Assembly (NCBI GenBank): GCA_963746185.1 | Contig: CAVVAE010000004.1 | Span: 1,736,001 to 1,800,000, forward strand | Length of the DNA: 64,000 nt | DNA from: CAVVAE01 sp963746185 | Lineage (GTDB): Bacteria; Actinomycetota; Actinomycetes; Propionibacteriales; Nocardioidaceae | Direction: 5' to 3' | In this document: one piece after another, positions 25,069-32,664 of the stretch | Position numbering within the stretch: position 1 is the stretch's first letter | Layout: the number at the start of each line of letters is the position of its first letter | Notes under the pieces: generated by a model | Databases searched by the model: none | Seen by the model: the letters and a program-made list of their open reading frames with translations, nothing else | What the model was told of the DNA's origin: nothing | Position numbers and translations under genes: made by a program

Positions 25069-26031
25069 ATGGAGTTGACCCACCGGTTCACGGTCCCCGT
25101 ACCGATCGACGATGCCTGGAAGACGTTCAACGATCTCGAGCTGATCGCGCCATGTTTCCCTGGCGCTGCCCTGACGTCGTTCGATGGCGACTCGTTCGAG
25201 GGCCTGTGCAAGGTCAAGCTGGGACCGATCTCGTTGCAGTATGCCGGAAGTGGCCGCTTCGTGGAACGCGACGAGACGGCTCACCGAGCGGTCATCGAAG
25301 CCAAGGGCAAGGACAAGCGCGGCAACGGTACGGCGGCCGCCAGTATCACCGCTGAGCTCGCGTCGAGCGGTGACAACGCGACGGACGTGATCGTCAAGAC
25401 CGATCTCAACATCACCGGTCGACCGGCTCAGTTCGGTCGTGGTGTCATGCAAGACGTCAGCGACAAGCTGCTCAGCCAGTTCTCTGCGTGTCTGGAGACG
25501 AAGCTCGGTGGTGAGCAGGCGCCGGCTGAGGAAACGCCGATCGCTGTTGAGGCAGCCGTCGCGAGCAAGGCCGCGGCTGCGCAACCGGCGAAGAAACAGA
25601 GCACTGCCCCAGTCAAGAAGACGGCGGCCGCCAAGAAGGCAGCGCCCGCGAAGAAGGCGGCGGCCGAGAAGAAGGCAGCGCCGGGCAAGAAGGCAGCGGC
25701 TGAGAAGAAGGCAGCAGCGGCCAAGAAGGCAGCGGAGAAGAAGGCGGCACCGGCCAAGAAGACAGTGCCCGCCAAGAAGGCGGCGCCAGCCAAGAAGTCC
25801 GCCCCTTCGGCAGAGAGTGCCGCGAGCACACGTCCGGCCTCGACCTCGACCGCGCGTGCGTCGAGCCCTACGCCCGAAGCTTCGGCCTCCTCCGCCTCGT
25901 CACCGGCGGCCGCGCTCGACCTAGGTACAACCGTGGTTCCCGTGCTTCTCAAGCGCTACGCGCCTCACATCATCGGCACCCTGATCGTCCTCTGTGTGCT
26001 GAGGAAGTTGCTCGGCCGGTCGCGTCGCTAG
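25069..26031 (+). CDS. coxG: CoxG-like SRPBCC protein with Lys/Ala repeat tether and C-terminal membrane anchor
   Basis: Protein of 320 residues in three parts. Residues 1-145 are the CoxG/SRPBCC fold, with the typical opening VPVPIDDAWKTFNDLELIAPCFPGA-type segment. Residues about 178-246 are histone-H1-like repeats built of KKAAAEKKAA and PAKKAA units. The C terminus has a Ser/Ala/Thr-rich stretch and one membrane span (IIGTLIVLCVLRKLL) with a basic tail. CoxG is known to recruit CO dehydrogenase to the membrane in Oligotropha and, in mycobacteria, to shuttle menaquinone; the anchor and basic tether here suit either job. The ATG has AAGGAG nine bases upstream. Confidence 0.85.
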   Translation: MELTHRFTVPVPIDDAWKTFNDLELIAPCFPGAALTSFDGDSFEGLCKVKLGPISLQYAGSGRFVERDETAHRAVIEAKGKDKRGNGTAAASITAELASSGDNATDVIVKTDLNITGRPAQFGRGVMQDVSDKLLSQFSACLETKLGGEQAPAEETPIAVEAAVASKAAAAQPAKKQSTAPVKKTAAAKKAAPAKKAAAEKKAAPGKKAAAEKKAAAAKKAAEKKAAPAKKTVPAKKAAPAKKSAPSAESAASTRPASTSTARASSPTPEASASSASSPAAALDLGTTVVPVLLKRYAPHIIGTLIVLCVLRKLLGRSRR

Positions 26032-26097
26032 CCCGCGGCTGTGGCTGCAGGCGGGGAGTGGGTCGACGTACCCACGTTTCGTTGCAGCAGGGATGGG

Positions 26098-26475
26098 TCA
26101 GTCGGGGAGCGTGTCTTGCAGCTTGGGAAGACCGCCGAGCGAGGCCACGATGTGGCCGGACTCCGAACAGACCCAGTGTGGGTCGGGTCCGAGCTCGGGT
26201 TCGATCGAGAGGCTGTGTTCGACGGGGTCAGCGCAACCGATGCACACCGGCCACCTGCACGCCTCGTCGAACAATGTGTCCTGAACATCCTGGGCCACCA
26301 GGCCATCGACGAACGGCTCACCTTGCTGCCATTGCGAGAGCCACCACCGGCGCTGAGCGACGCAATCTTCGACGACGGAGACGGTATGCGGGTCGATCAG
26401 ACCCTGTGCCGCGAGATCGGCCAACACGAGTGCTCGCGCATTCAGCAGCGGGTCTCCCGAGGTCATGCCCTCCAT
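26098..26475 (-). CDS. Conserved-looking hypothetical protein, possible zinc site
   Basis: I do not recognise this 125-residue protein. The N-terminal half is helical (NARALVLADLAAQGLIDPHTV), the middle is rich in Trp and Gln (RRWWLSQWQQGEPF), and the C-terminal half has CRWPVCIGCADPVEH and HWVCSESGH, giving Cys and His spaced like a small metal site. ATG 26475 and ATG 26466 are both possible starts; neither has a convincing ribosome binding site. It is convergent with coxG and divergent from the CutC gene. Coding is supported by a clean frame and sensible composition, not by homology. Confidence 0.6.
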   Translation of the reverse strand: MEGMTSGDPLLNARALVLADLAAQGLIDPHTVSVVEDCVAQRRWWLSQWQQGEPFVDGLVAQDVQDTLFDEACRWPVCIGCADPVEHSLSIEPELGPDPHWVCSESGHIVASLGGLPKLQDTLPD

Positions 26476-26495
26476 CCTGGCACTCTGTTCAAGTG

Positions 26496-27236
26496 ATGAA
26501 CGTTCAAACGGGATCTCCGCTCGTCGAGGTGGTTGTGCTCCATCCGCAGGATGCCGAGCGAGCGCAAGAGGGCGGTGCCCATCGGCTGCACGTCGCTTCC
26601 CTGCATGGTGACCAGCTGCGGTCGCTCGAGCCGGCCGCGGTCAGTGCGATCGTCCGCATCACCGACCTGCCGGTGCGCGTGACGTTGCGCCTGTCTGAAG
26701 GCTTCACGACCCAAGGTGGCGAGTTCGCCCGGCTGCGGGGACTGGCGGCTGACTACCTCGCCGTTGGTGTCGAAGGATTCGTTTTCGGCTTCCTCACACC
26801 TGACCTCGGCGTCGACCAGGAGGTCTGCGCCACGTTGGCCGACAGCCTGATGGGGGCGCCCTGGACGTTCGACCGGGCCTTCGACCACGCGTTGGAGTCT
26901 CGACGAGCCTGGCGCCAGCTGTCCGGGATACCTGCGCTCGACGGCATTCACACCGCCGGAGCTGCACTCGGCATGGACGGCGGCTTCGACGACCTGGTCG
27001 AGCTCGCCGCGTCCGATCCTGCCTTCGCCGAGATGGCGATCGCCGCGGGCGGGGTCCGTCCCGAGCACGTCCCGTGGTTGGTGCGAGCCGGCGTCCGCCG
27101 GGTGCATCTCGGAACTACGGTGCGGCCGGGCGGCTCATGGTCGAAGTCGTACGTTGACGCCGGCTTCGTGCGCTCGTGGAGACTGCTGCTCGACGCGACC
27201 GGCCCCGGCGAGACCTACGACGCAGGGACCGCGTAG
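26496..27236 (+). CDS. cutC: CutC family protein (copper homeostasis protein CutC)
   Basis: TIM-barrel protein of 246 residues. The opening PLVEVVVLHPQDAERAQEGGAHRL matches the first strand and helix of CutC, and GFVFGFLTPDLGVD and GGVRPEHVPWLVRAGVRRVH match later strands. CutC was named for copper tolerance in E. coli but its reaction is unclear. The usual ATG is 26496; a GTG at 26493 directly before it lies six bases after CACTCT and may be the leaderless start, adding one residue. No copper genes are nearby. Confidence 0.8.
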   Translation: MNVQTGSPLVEVVVLHPQDAERAQEGGAHRLHVASLHGDQLRSLEPAAVSAIVRITDLPVRVTLRLSEGFTTQGGEFARLRGLAADYLAVGVEGFVFGFLTPDLGVDQEVCATLADSLMGAPWTFDRAFDHALESRRAWRQLSGIPALDGIHTAGAALGMDGGFDDLVELAASDPAFAEMAIAAGGVRPEHVPWLVRAGVRRVHLGTTVRPGGSWSKSYVDAGFVRSWRLLLDATGPGETYDAGTA

Positions 27237-27259
27237 CGGCTTCAGCCGAGGCCGCCCCT

Positions 27260-27265
27260 TAGATT
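27260..27265 (+). promoter_or_regulatory. -10 element for the DUF4031-S66 fusion gene (leaderless)
   Basis: TAGATT lies 6 bases before the ATG at 27272; no Shine-Dalgarno is present. Confidence 0.45.
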
Positions 27266-27271
27266 CGAGCC

Positions 27272-28474
27272 ATGGGGATCCTCATCGACCCGCCGGCCTG
27301 GCCGGCGCACGGCAGGCTCTGGTCGCACCTGGTCAGTGACGTTTCGCTCGATGAGCTGCACACGTTTGCGGCCACGCACGGTGTGCCTCGCCGCGGGTTC
27401 GAGCGCGACCACTACGACGTGCCCGCTGAGTTCTATGACCGGCTGGTGTCCGCTGGAGCGCTGCCGGTGTCCTCGCGAGACGTGGTGAGACGACTGTCTG
27501 CCTCAGGGCTCCGCAAACGCAAGGCGCATGCCATGGCGAGACGGGCCGTGGGGAGCCCGTTGCTCAGACCCCGCCACCTCGAGGCTGGAGACCTGGTGGC
27601 TGTGGCGGCCACCTCAGGCGTCGTACCGGAAGAGCGGTTGCGTGCCGGTGTCGCAAGGATCGAGAGCTGGGGGCTGCGGGTTCGGGTGGGCGACCACGTG
27701 CTCGGCAGGCACCCGACGCTGAGCTACCTGGCAGCCAGTGACGAGGAGCGGGCCGCTGATTTCGTGGCTGGCTGGCAGGATCCCGAGGTGGCCGCGGTCT
27801 GGGTGGCCCGCGGTGGCTACGGCTCGCAGCGGGTGCTCGATCTGATCGACTGGCGACGACTGCGTGAGGTCGATCCGCAGGTGCTCATCGGATTCTCTGA
27901 CGTGACAGCACTGCATCAGGCCGCCGCGTCGCAACTGGGGCTTGTGAGCATCCACGGAGACGTCGTCACCTCTTTGGGTGCGGCGACCGAGCAGAGCGCG
28001 GCCGGGCTACGAGCGCAACTGATGGACCCGTCGTCAGTCTCCGACCTCTTCGCCGGCCAGTCGGTGGAGGCGATCGTCGGTGGCGTTGGCGAAGGTGTGC
28101 TCGTAGGTGGCAACCTGTCGTTGCTCTCGGCGGAAGTCGGTACGGCGTTCAGCCGACCTGCGACCGGGGGCATCGTCGTGCTCGAAGAGATCGACGAGGA
28201 CCCCTACCGGGTCGACCGGATGTTGACGCAGCTCATCCGGACTGGTTGGTTCGACGGCGTCAAGGGGATCGTGATCGGGGCATTCACCGACTGTGGAGAC
28301 CCGGCGGAGCTCAGCACCTTGTTCGAGCAGCGGCTCGCTCCGCTGCAGGTGCCGATCGTGCAAGGCTTTGACTTCGGGCATACCGCGTCCAGCGTCACGG
28401 TGCCGCTCGGGGTCGCAGCCACCCTGGACGCAGACGCTGGTTCGCTCATGCTCAGCATCCCCGCGCTGGCCTAG
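27272..28474 (+). CDS. Fusion of a DUF4031 domain and an S66 (LD-carboxypeptidase/MccF) peptidase
   Basis: One frame of 400 residues encodes two families. Residues 1-85 match DUF4031 (ILIDPPAWPAHGRLWSHLVS, HYDVPAEFYDRLV), whose function is unknown. Residues about 98-400 are an S66 serine peptidase: GDLVAVAATSG opening, WVARGGYGSQRVLD, nucleophile Ser209 in IGFSDVTAL, Glu in VLEEIDEDPYR near 305 and His370 in DFGHTASS. S66 enzymes trim the L,D bond of murein tetrapeptides or disarm microcin C-type peptides. The junction is smooth with no stop or frameshift. The start is leaderless-like. The fusion suggests the two activities act on one cytoplasmic substrate, perhaps recycled cell wall; that is inference. 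Confidence 0.82.
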   Translation: MGILIDPPAWPAHGRLWSHLVSDVSLDELHTFAATHGVPRRGFERDHYDVPAEFYDRLVSAGALPVSSRDVVRRLSASGLRKRKAHAMARRAVGSPLLRPRHLEAGDLVAVAATSGVVPEERLRAGVARIESWGLRVRVGDHVLGRHPTLSYLAASDEERAADFVAGWQDPEVAAVWVARGGYGSQRVLDLIDWRRLREVDPQVLIGFSDVTALHQAAASQLGLVSIHGDVVTSLGAATEQSAAGLRAQLMDPSSVSDLFAGQSVEAIVGGVGEGVLVGGNLSLLSAEVGTAFSRPATGGIVVLEEIDEDPYRVDRMLTQLIRTGWFDGVKGIVIGAFTDCGDPAELSTLFEQRLAPLQVPIVQGFDFGHTASSVTVPLGVAATLDADAGSLMLSIPALA

Positions 28475-28488
28475 CCCGCCATGGCGGG
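28475..28488. terminator. Short bidirectional hairpin
   Basis: CCCGCCATGGCGGG, a perfect palindrome of 14 bases directly after the S66 stop and before the convergent HD gene end. It is small, with a 5-bp stem and CATG loop, and no T tract. Confidence 0.4.
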
Positions 28489-28496
28489 AGGGAGGC

Positions 28497-29129
28497 TCAG
28501 GCCTTGAGCTCCTCGAGTTCTGAGGTGAGGTTGGCCCGCGCGTCGGCCTCCCAGTGGGCGCGTCCGTACGTGGTGCGGAACAGGCTGGGGAGCGCCAACA
28601 GCTGACGCAGCACGTCGGCGCGACCCGTGGCGAATGAAGAGTCGTCGACGTGTCGGTACTCGGTGCGCACCGATTGGACGTAGGCGGCATACCTGTTCTC
28701 GTCACTCGCCAGGATGGCTAGGTCGGCGTCGCAGAGCACCCGACCGTTTGCGTCGGTCGGCTCAGGGTCGTGGGTCTGCGTCAGCCTGACCAGCCGCGCC
28801 ACCTCTGCGATGACGTCGTCGTCGAAGTCGTACGCCGGCAGGGTGGTCTCGGCGAGCTGGGCCGAGCGTTCTTCGTTGTCATCGCGGCGGACGTCGTACA
28901 CCGCGTCGTGGAACCACGCGGCCAGCTCCACGGCGCGGGTGTCGTCTGCTTCGGCGGACATCAGGTCGACGCTGCTCAGCACATCGTTGAGATGGTTGAT
29001 GTTGTGGTAGACGCGGACGACGGCGCTGTAGCGCTGGACGAGTTCCTGGCCGAGTGCGGAGCGTCCTGGGAACGAGTGCTCCCAACGCAACATCACGGTC
29101 TCGATGACGTTACTCACGGGCTTCATCAT
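28497..29129 (-). CDS. HD-domain metal-dependent phosphohydrolase
   Basis: Protein of 210 residues of the predicted HD superfamily phosphohydrolase type. The metal motif is split as YHNINHL near residue 40 and AAWFHDAVYD near residue 70, with a further Asp in LCDADLAILAS near 133. These proteins form all-helical pockets and often act on nucleotides. The start ATG ATG at 29129 has a GGGA upstream. It diverges from the scramblase-like gene by 26 bases. Confidence 0.82.
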   Translation of the reverse strand: MMKPVSNVIETVMLRWEHSFPGRSALGQELVQRYSAVVRVYHNINHLNDVLSSVDLMSAEADDTRAVELAAWFHDAVYDVRRDDNEERSAQLAETTLPAYDFDDDVIAEVARLVRLTQTHDPEPTDANGRVLCDADLAILASDENRYAAYVQSVRTEYRHVDDSSFATGRADVLRQLLALPSLFRTTYGRAHWEADARANLTSELEELKA

Positions 29130-29155
29130 TCCCGATGAGCACTACTGTGTGCATC

Positions 29156-30001
29156 ATGAGCGAGACCACCCAGCACACGCCGAACTGGTATCCAGACCCG
29201 TGGGGCCGTCACGAGCACCGCTATTTCGACGGCACGAACTGGACCGAGCACGTCGCCAGTCACGGTCGGCAGGCAGTCGACCCGCCGGGTGGCGCCGCGC
29301 ATACCCCCACCGTGAACCGCGCCACCGAGAAGGTCCAGCGCGACGTCAGCCGCGCAGGCGCCCAGGCAGGCGCCGCGGGCGGCGGCACCCTCTTCACCGA
29401 GCCGATTCTGGTCGTCAACCAGAAGGCCAAGCTGATCGAGATCAACCAGGAATTCGCGATCTATGACCAGAACGGGAAGCAGATCGGAGCCGTGCGTCAG
29501 GTCGGCCAGAGCTCCGCGAAGAAGGTGATGCGCTTCGTGGTGGATGTCGACCAGTTCATGACGCACAAGTTGCAGGTCGTCGACGGCTACGGGCAGGTCG
29601 TGCTCGCGTTGACCCGGCCCCGCAAGTGGATGAAGTCCCGCCTCATCGTCGAAGGCGGCGACGGCAAGGAGCTCGGTCAGATCGTCCAGCAGAACGTCAT
29701 CGGCAAGATCCGCTTCGCCCTCGAGGTCGACGGACAGCAGATCGGGTCACTCAACGGCGAGAACTGGCGCGCGTGGAACTTCAACATCCAAGACCACACG
29801 GGTCGCGAAGTGGCCCGCATCACGAAGACCTGGGAAGGTCTCGCGAAGACGATGTTCACCCAGGCCGACAACTATGTCATCCAGATCCACGAGTCCCTCC
29901 CGCAGCCGCTGCACAGCATTGTGTTGGCCTCGGCATTCGGCATCGACACTGCCCTGAAGCAGGACGCGCGCGGCCTCAACGCCGGCGGCATCTTCGGCTG
30001 A
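29156..30001 (+). CDS. DUF2510 plus phospholipid scramblase/LURP-one-like protein
   Basis: Protein of 281 residues. Residues about 9-32 are DUF2510 (NWYPDPWGRHEHRYFDGTNW), a short WYPDP-W motif seen in many actinobacterial membrane-associated proteins. Residues about 80-265 resemble the tubby-like barrel of scramblase/LURP-one proteins (ILVVNQKAKLIEINQEFAIY, then RPRKWMKSRLIVEGGDG). These bind lipids or membranes; no enzymatic activity is established for the bacterial ones. ATG 29156 is preferred over an upstream frame because TACTGT lies 7 bases before it and DUF2510 usually starts near the N terminus. Confidence 0.75.
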   Translation: MSETTQHTPNWYPDPWGRHEHRYFDGTNWTEHVASHGRQAVDPPGGAAHTPTVNRATEKVQRDVSRAGAQAGAAGGGTLFTEPILVVNQKAKLIEINQEFAIYDQNGKQIGAVRQVGQSSAKKVMRFVVDVDQFMTHKLQVVDGYGQVVLALTRPRKWMKSRLIVEGGDGKELGQIVQQNVIGKIRFALEVDGQQIGSLNGENWRAWNFNIQDHTGREVARITKTWEGLAKTMFTQADNYVIQIHESLPQPLHSIVLASAFGIDTALKQDARGLNAGGIFG

Positions 30002-30458
30002 CGCATCGGAGACCTGCACGAATTGCCAGTCGGCTTGCGGTCGCTGCGGTTGGGGTAATGGCAGTTATCGCGGTGGATTGGCGCGGGCTGCGTTTGTCGG
30101 GCGGCTTTGGGTCCGCTTCACTACGGAGACCGCTGTGGTTACTGCACCTGTGCGCAGTTGGAGCGCTCAAAGCCGTCCTCGAGTCGCTGTACGCGGAGCT
30201 GTGCGCAGTCGGGAACCCGATTCTGGCGTGTGGCGTTCGTACGCCGACGTGTGTCGGAAGACGGTCCCCGTTTCCGGCTTGTAGCGTTCGTTGCCGACGT
30301 ACGTCGGAAGACGCACATGACCGTGGACGAGGGGCCGGGCAACGACCTCAGGCAGCGCCAACCTGTCCCCACGTAACTGCCAAAGACCTCAACCACCGCG
30401 GACAAGCAGCCGGCCAAGAACCCCAGCCAGCGTGAACCCGCACCGACTGCGTAGACAA
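30002..30458. other. Gene-poor gap of 457 bases with repeats
   Basis: Between the convergent scramblase-like and HelD-like genes I see no convincing coding region. The gap holds two copies of a GTGTCGGAAGACG element (30229-30263 and 30280-30313). A Cys-rich reading (CTNCQSACGRCG, from about 30015) has no start and quickly loses protein-like character. Confidence 0.6.
30229..30313. repeat. Two copies of a palindromic GCCGACGTGTGTCGGAAGACG element
   Basis: Copy A core GCCGACGTGTGTCGGAAGACG is 30243-30263; copy B core GCCGACGTACGTCGGAAGACG is 30293-30313. Both are preceded by TGT(G/A)GCGTTCGT. The CCGAC/GTCGG arms can form a small hairpin. Further copies in the opposite sense are at 39737-39757 and 39787-39807. 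Confidence 0.75.
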
Positions 30459-32510
30459 TCAGAGGCCGGGAATTGGCCGGGAATGCAGCACGACGACTGA
30501 CGTGACAGCACGGGTCAGGCAGACGTAGAGACGGCGGAGTCCGGTGAGCTCGTCGGCCTCGGCGGCGACCAGGTCAGCCGGCTCGACCAGCACCACGTGG
30601 TCGAACTCCAGACCCTTGGCCAACGTCGCCGGTACGACGTCGACTCGTGCTTCGATGTCGTCATCACGACCGAGGACGCTGTGCTCGACGCCCGCCGCCG
30701 TCAGCGCCTCGTTGGCCGTGGCGGCGAGAGTGTCGGCCACGATGAGCCCGATCGAACCCTCCAGGGCAAGCACCTCCTGGACGACGCCCACCGCGGCAGA
30801 CAACGGCTCGGACGTCTGACGGATGTCGAGCTCGCCTCTGGCCCGTCGTACCGACGTCGGCTTGGCCAGAGTGGGTGCGATCCTCGGCAGCAGGCCGGCG
30901 GCGTACTCGATGACGTCACCTGGCACCCGGAAGCCCAGTGTCAGCTCCTCGATGTGCGCCTGCGGCTTGCCGAGGTGAGTCAACGCGCTGTCCCACTCAC
31001 CCACCGCCCAGGGCGTCGTCGCCTGGGCCAGGTCACCGAGGATCGTCGCCGACCCGGTGGAGCACTGCCGGCCGACGCTGCGCAGCATCATCGACGACAG
31101 GTCCTGCGCCTCGTCGAGCACGACGTGGCCGAGGCTGGGAGTGCGATCGAGCAGGTCGTTCGCCTCGTCGATCAGGACGGCGTCGTGCAGTGACCATCGC
31201 GTGCTGCCCGGACCCTTGGCCGGCTTGGCCCAGCTGATCAGCGACCGCTCCTCATCGGTGAGTACGCCGTCTGAGGCTCTCGCGAGGAAGTCCGGGTCTC
31301 CAAGCAGCCGCATGACCAGCCGCTTGCCGTCGATCGCCGGCCACAACACGGCGGCATAGGCCTTCACCGGCCGACTTCGGGCTACCGAGTTCTGCACCCG
31401 GTCATCAGGCGAGTCACCGGCTAGTTCCATCTTGACGAGAAGGGCATGAGCGAGGCGTTGCGGCAGCATCACCCGTCCCGCGCCGTACCGCACGTCACGA
31501 GTGCGGAGCTCCGCCACGATCTCGTCTGCCTCGTAGCCGGGGATGCGCCACCGCCTCGCGCCCATCGGCACGACGAGGCCTTCGGCGGCGGGAGTGATGA
31601 GCGACCACAACGCGCGTTCGAGCACGGTCGCCATCCGAGCGTCGCCCTTGATCCGGGCGGCTGCTGTGCTGTCGACGGACCTGATCGGAACGTGAGCGAC
31701 GAGCTCCTCCACCGTCGTCTGCTTGGCATCGATCTCGCCCAATGCCGGCAACACGTCGGCGATGTAGCGCAGGAACGACGCGTTCGGGCCGACGACGAGC
31801 ACGCCCTGGCGGTTGAGCTGGTCGCGATGTGCATACAGCAGATAAGCGGCGCGGTGCAGGCCAACGGCCGTCTTGCCGGTGCCCGGCGCGCCTTGCACGC
31901 AGACGCTCGAGGCCAGGTCGGACCGCACGATGTCGTCCTGCTCCGGCTGGATCGTGGCCACGATGTCGCGCATCGGACCTGTGCGGGGACGCTCGATCTC
32001 GGCTTCGAGGATGGCGCTGTGGACCGTGTCGTCGGTGGCTTCGGACGCCGGCCGGGCGGCAAGGGGCTCGTCCTCGTACGCCGTCACTACGCCGTGGTGG
32101 AACCCGAACCGCCGTCTCAGTCGCAGGCCCATCGGGGTAGCGCTGCTGGCGCGGTAGAACGGCCGGGAGATCGGCGCCCGCCAGTCGACGACGAGTGGAT
32201 CGCCACGTTCGTCGGTGACGTGGCGGCGGCCGATGTAGAACCGCTCGCCCGGAAGTCCTGCAGAGTCAGCGGCTCCCGGGCCCGCTGCCTGACCTGCTTG
32301 GTCGCCGTAGTCGAGCCGGCCGAAGAAGAGTGGGATCTCGGGGTCGTCCTCGAGCGTTTTCATCCGCTTCCACAACGTGAACTTCAGGTACTCGTTGCTG
32401 AACCGGTCGCCACCGACCGCCTCCATCGCGGCGGTGCGCTCACGCATCCGGTGGAGGGCCTCTCGCGACTGCTGGAGATGAGTCTGTTCGCGGGAGATCT
32501 CGTCATTCAT
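30459..32510 (-). CDS. HelD/HelR-like RNA polymerase-associated SF1 helicase
   Basis: UvrD/Rep-fold ATPase of 683 residues. The N-terminal 60 residues form a coiled coil, followed by the YIGRRHVTDERGDPLVVDWR segment typical of HelD. Walker A is GAPGTGKT (207-214), and the DEAQD box lies in VVLDEAQDLSSMM near residue 465. Motifs V/VI are seen at GLEFDHVVLVEP and YVCLTRA. HelD proteins push into the RNA polymerase channels, release stalled complexes and in actinobacteria (HelR) can protect against rifampicin. I found no rifamycin-associated element upstream, so induction by rifamycin is not supported. Confidence 0.85.
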   Translation of the reverse strand: MNDEISREQTHLQQSREALHRMRERTAAMEAVGGDRFSNEYLKFTLWKRMKTLEDDPEIPLFFGRLDYGDQAGQAAGPGAADSAGLPGERFYIGRRHVTDERGDPLVVDWRAPISRPFYRASSATPMGLRLRRRFGFHHGVVTAYEDEPLAARPASEATDDTVHSAILEAEIERPRTGPMRDIVATIQPEQDDIVRSDLASSVCVQGAPGTGKTAVGLHRAAYLLYAHRDQLNRQGVLVVGPNASFLRYIADVLPALGEIDAKQTTVEELVAHVPIRSVDSTAAARIKGDARMATVLERALWSLITPAAEGLVVPMGARRWRIPGYEADEIVAELRTRDVRYGAGRVMLPQRLAHALLVKMELAGDSPDDRVQNSVARSRPVKAYAAVLWPAIDGKRLVMRLLGDPDFLARASDGVLTDEERSLISWAKPAKGPGSTRWSLHDAVLIDEANDLLDRTPSLGHVVLDEAQDLSSMMLRSVGRQCSTGSATILGDLAQATTPWAVGEWDSALTHLGKPQAHIEELTLGFRVPGDVIEYAAGLLPRIAPTLAKPTSVRRARGELDIRQTSEPLSAAVGVVQEVLALEGSIGLIVADTLAATANEALTAAGVEHSVLGRDDDIEARVDVVPATLAKGLEFDHVVLVEPADLVAAEADELTGLRRLYVCLTRAVTSVVVLHSRPIPGL

Positions 32511-32664
32511 GGGCCAGGTGAGCCTAGCAACCGGTCAGCGTGGTGGCGACGGGTTTTGTCGTGTCCGACTCCGGCTATATGTCTGGTATGCCGGATGAGC
32601 CGAACGGCTGATACGACGCCCAATCGACGTACCCCGGATCGCCCCGTCTGCTGGAATTGCTCTC

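Noticed and set aside
25600..25805. Lys/Ala repeats as a separate histone-like protein
   Set aside because: The repeats are in frame between the CoxG domain and a membrane span, with no stop or start separating them.
30012..30060. Cys-rich reading CTNCQSACGRCG after the scramblase-like gene
   Set aside because: It looks like a zinc ribbon but has no start codon, no partner motif and the frame becomes Arg/Ala-rich noise within 20 codons.
32511..32664. Possible rifamycin-associated element upstream of the HelD/HelR-like gene
   Set aside because: I looked for the long GC-rich inverted repeat described for HelR promoters and did not see one in this 154-base gap.
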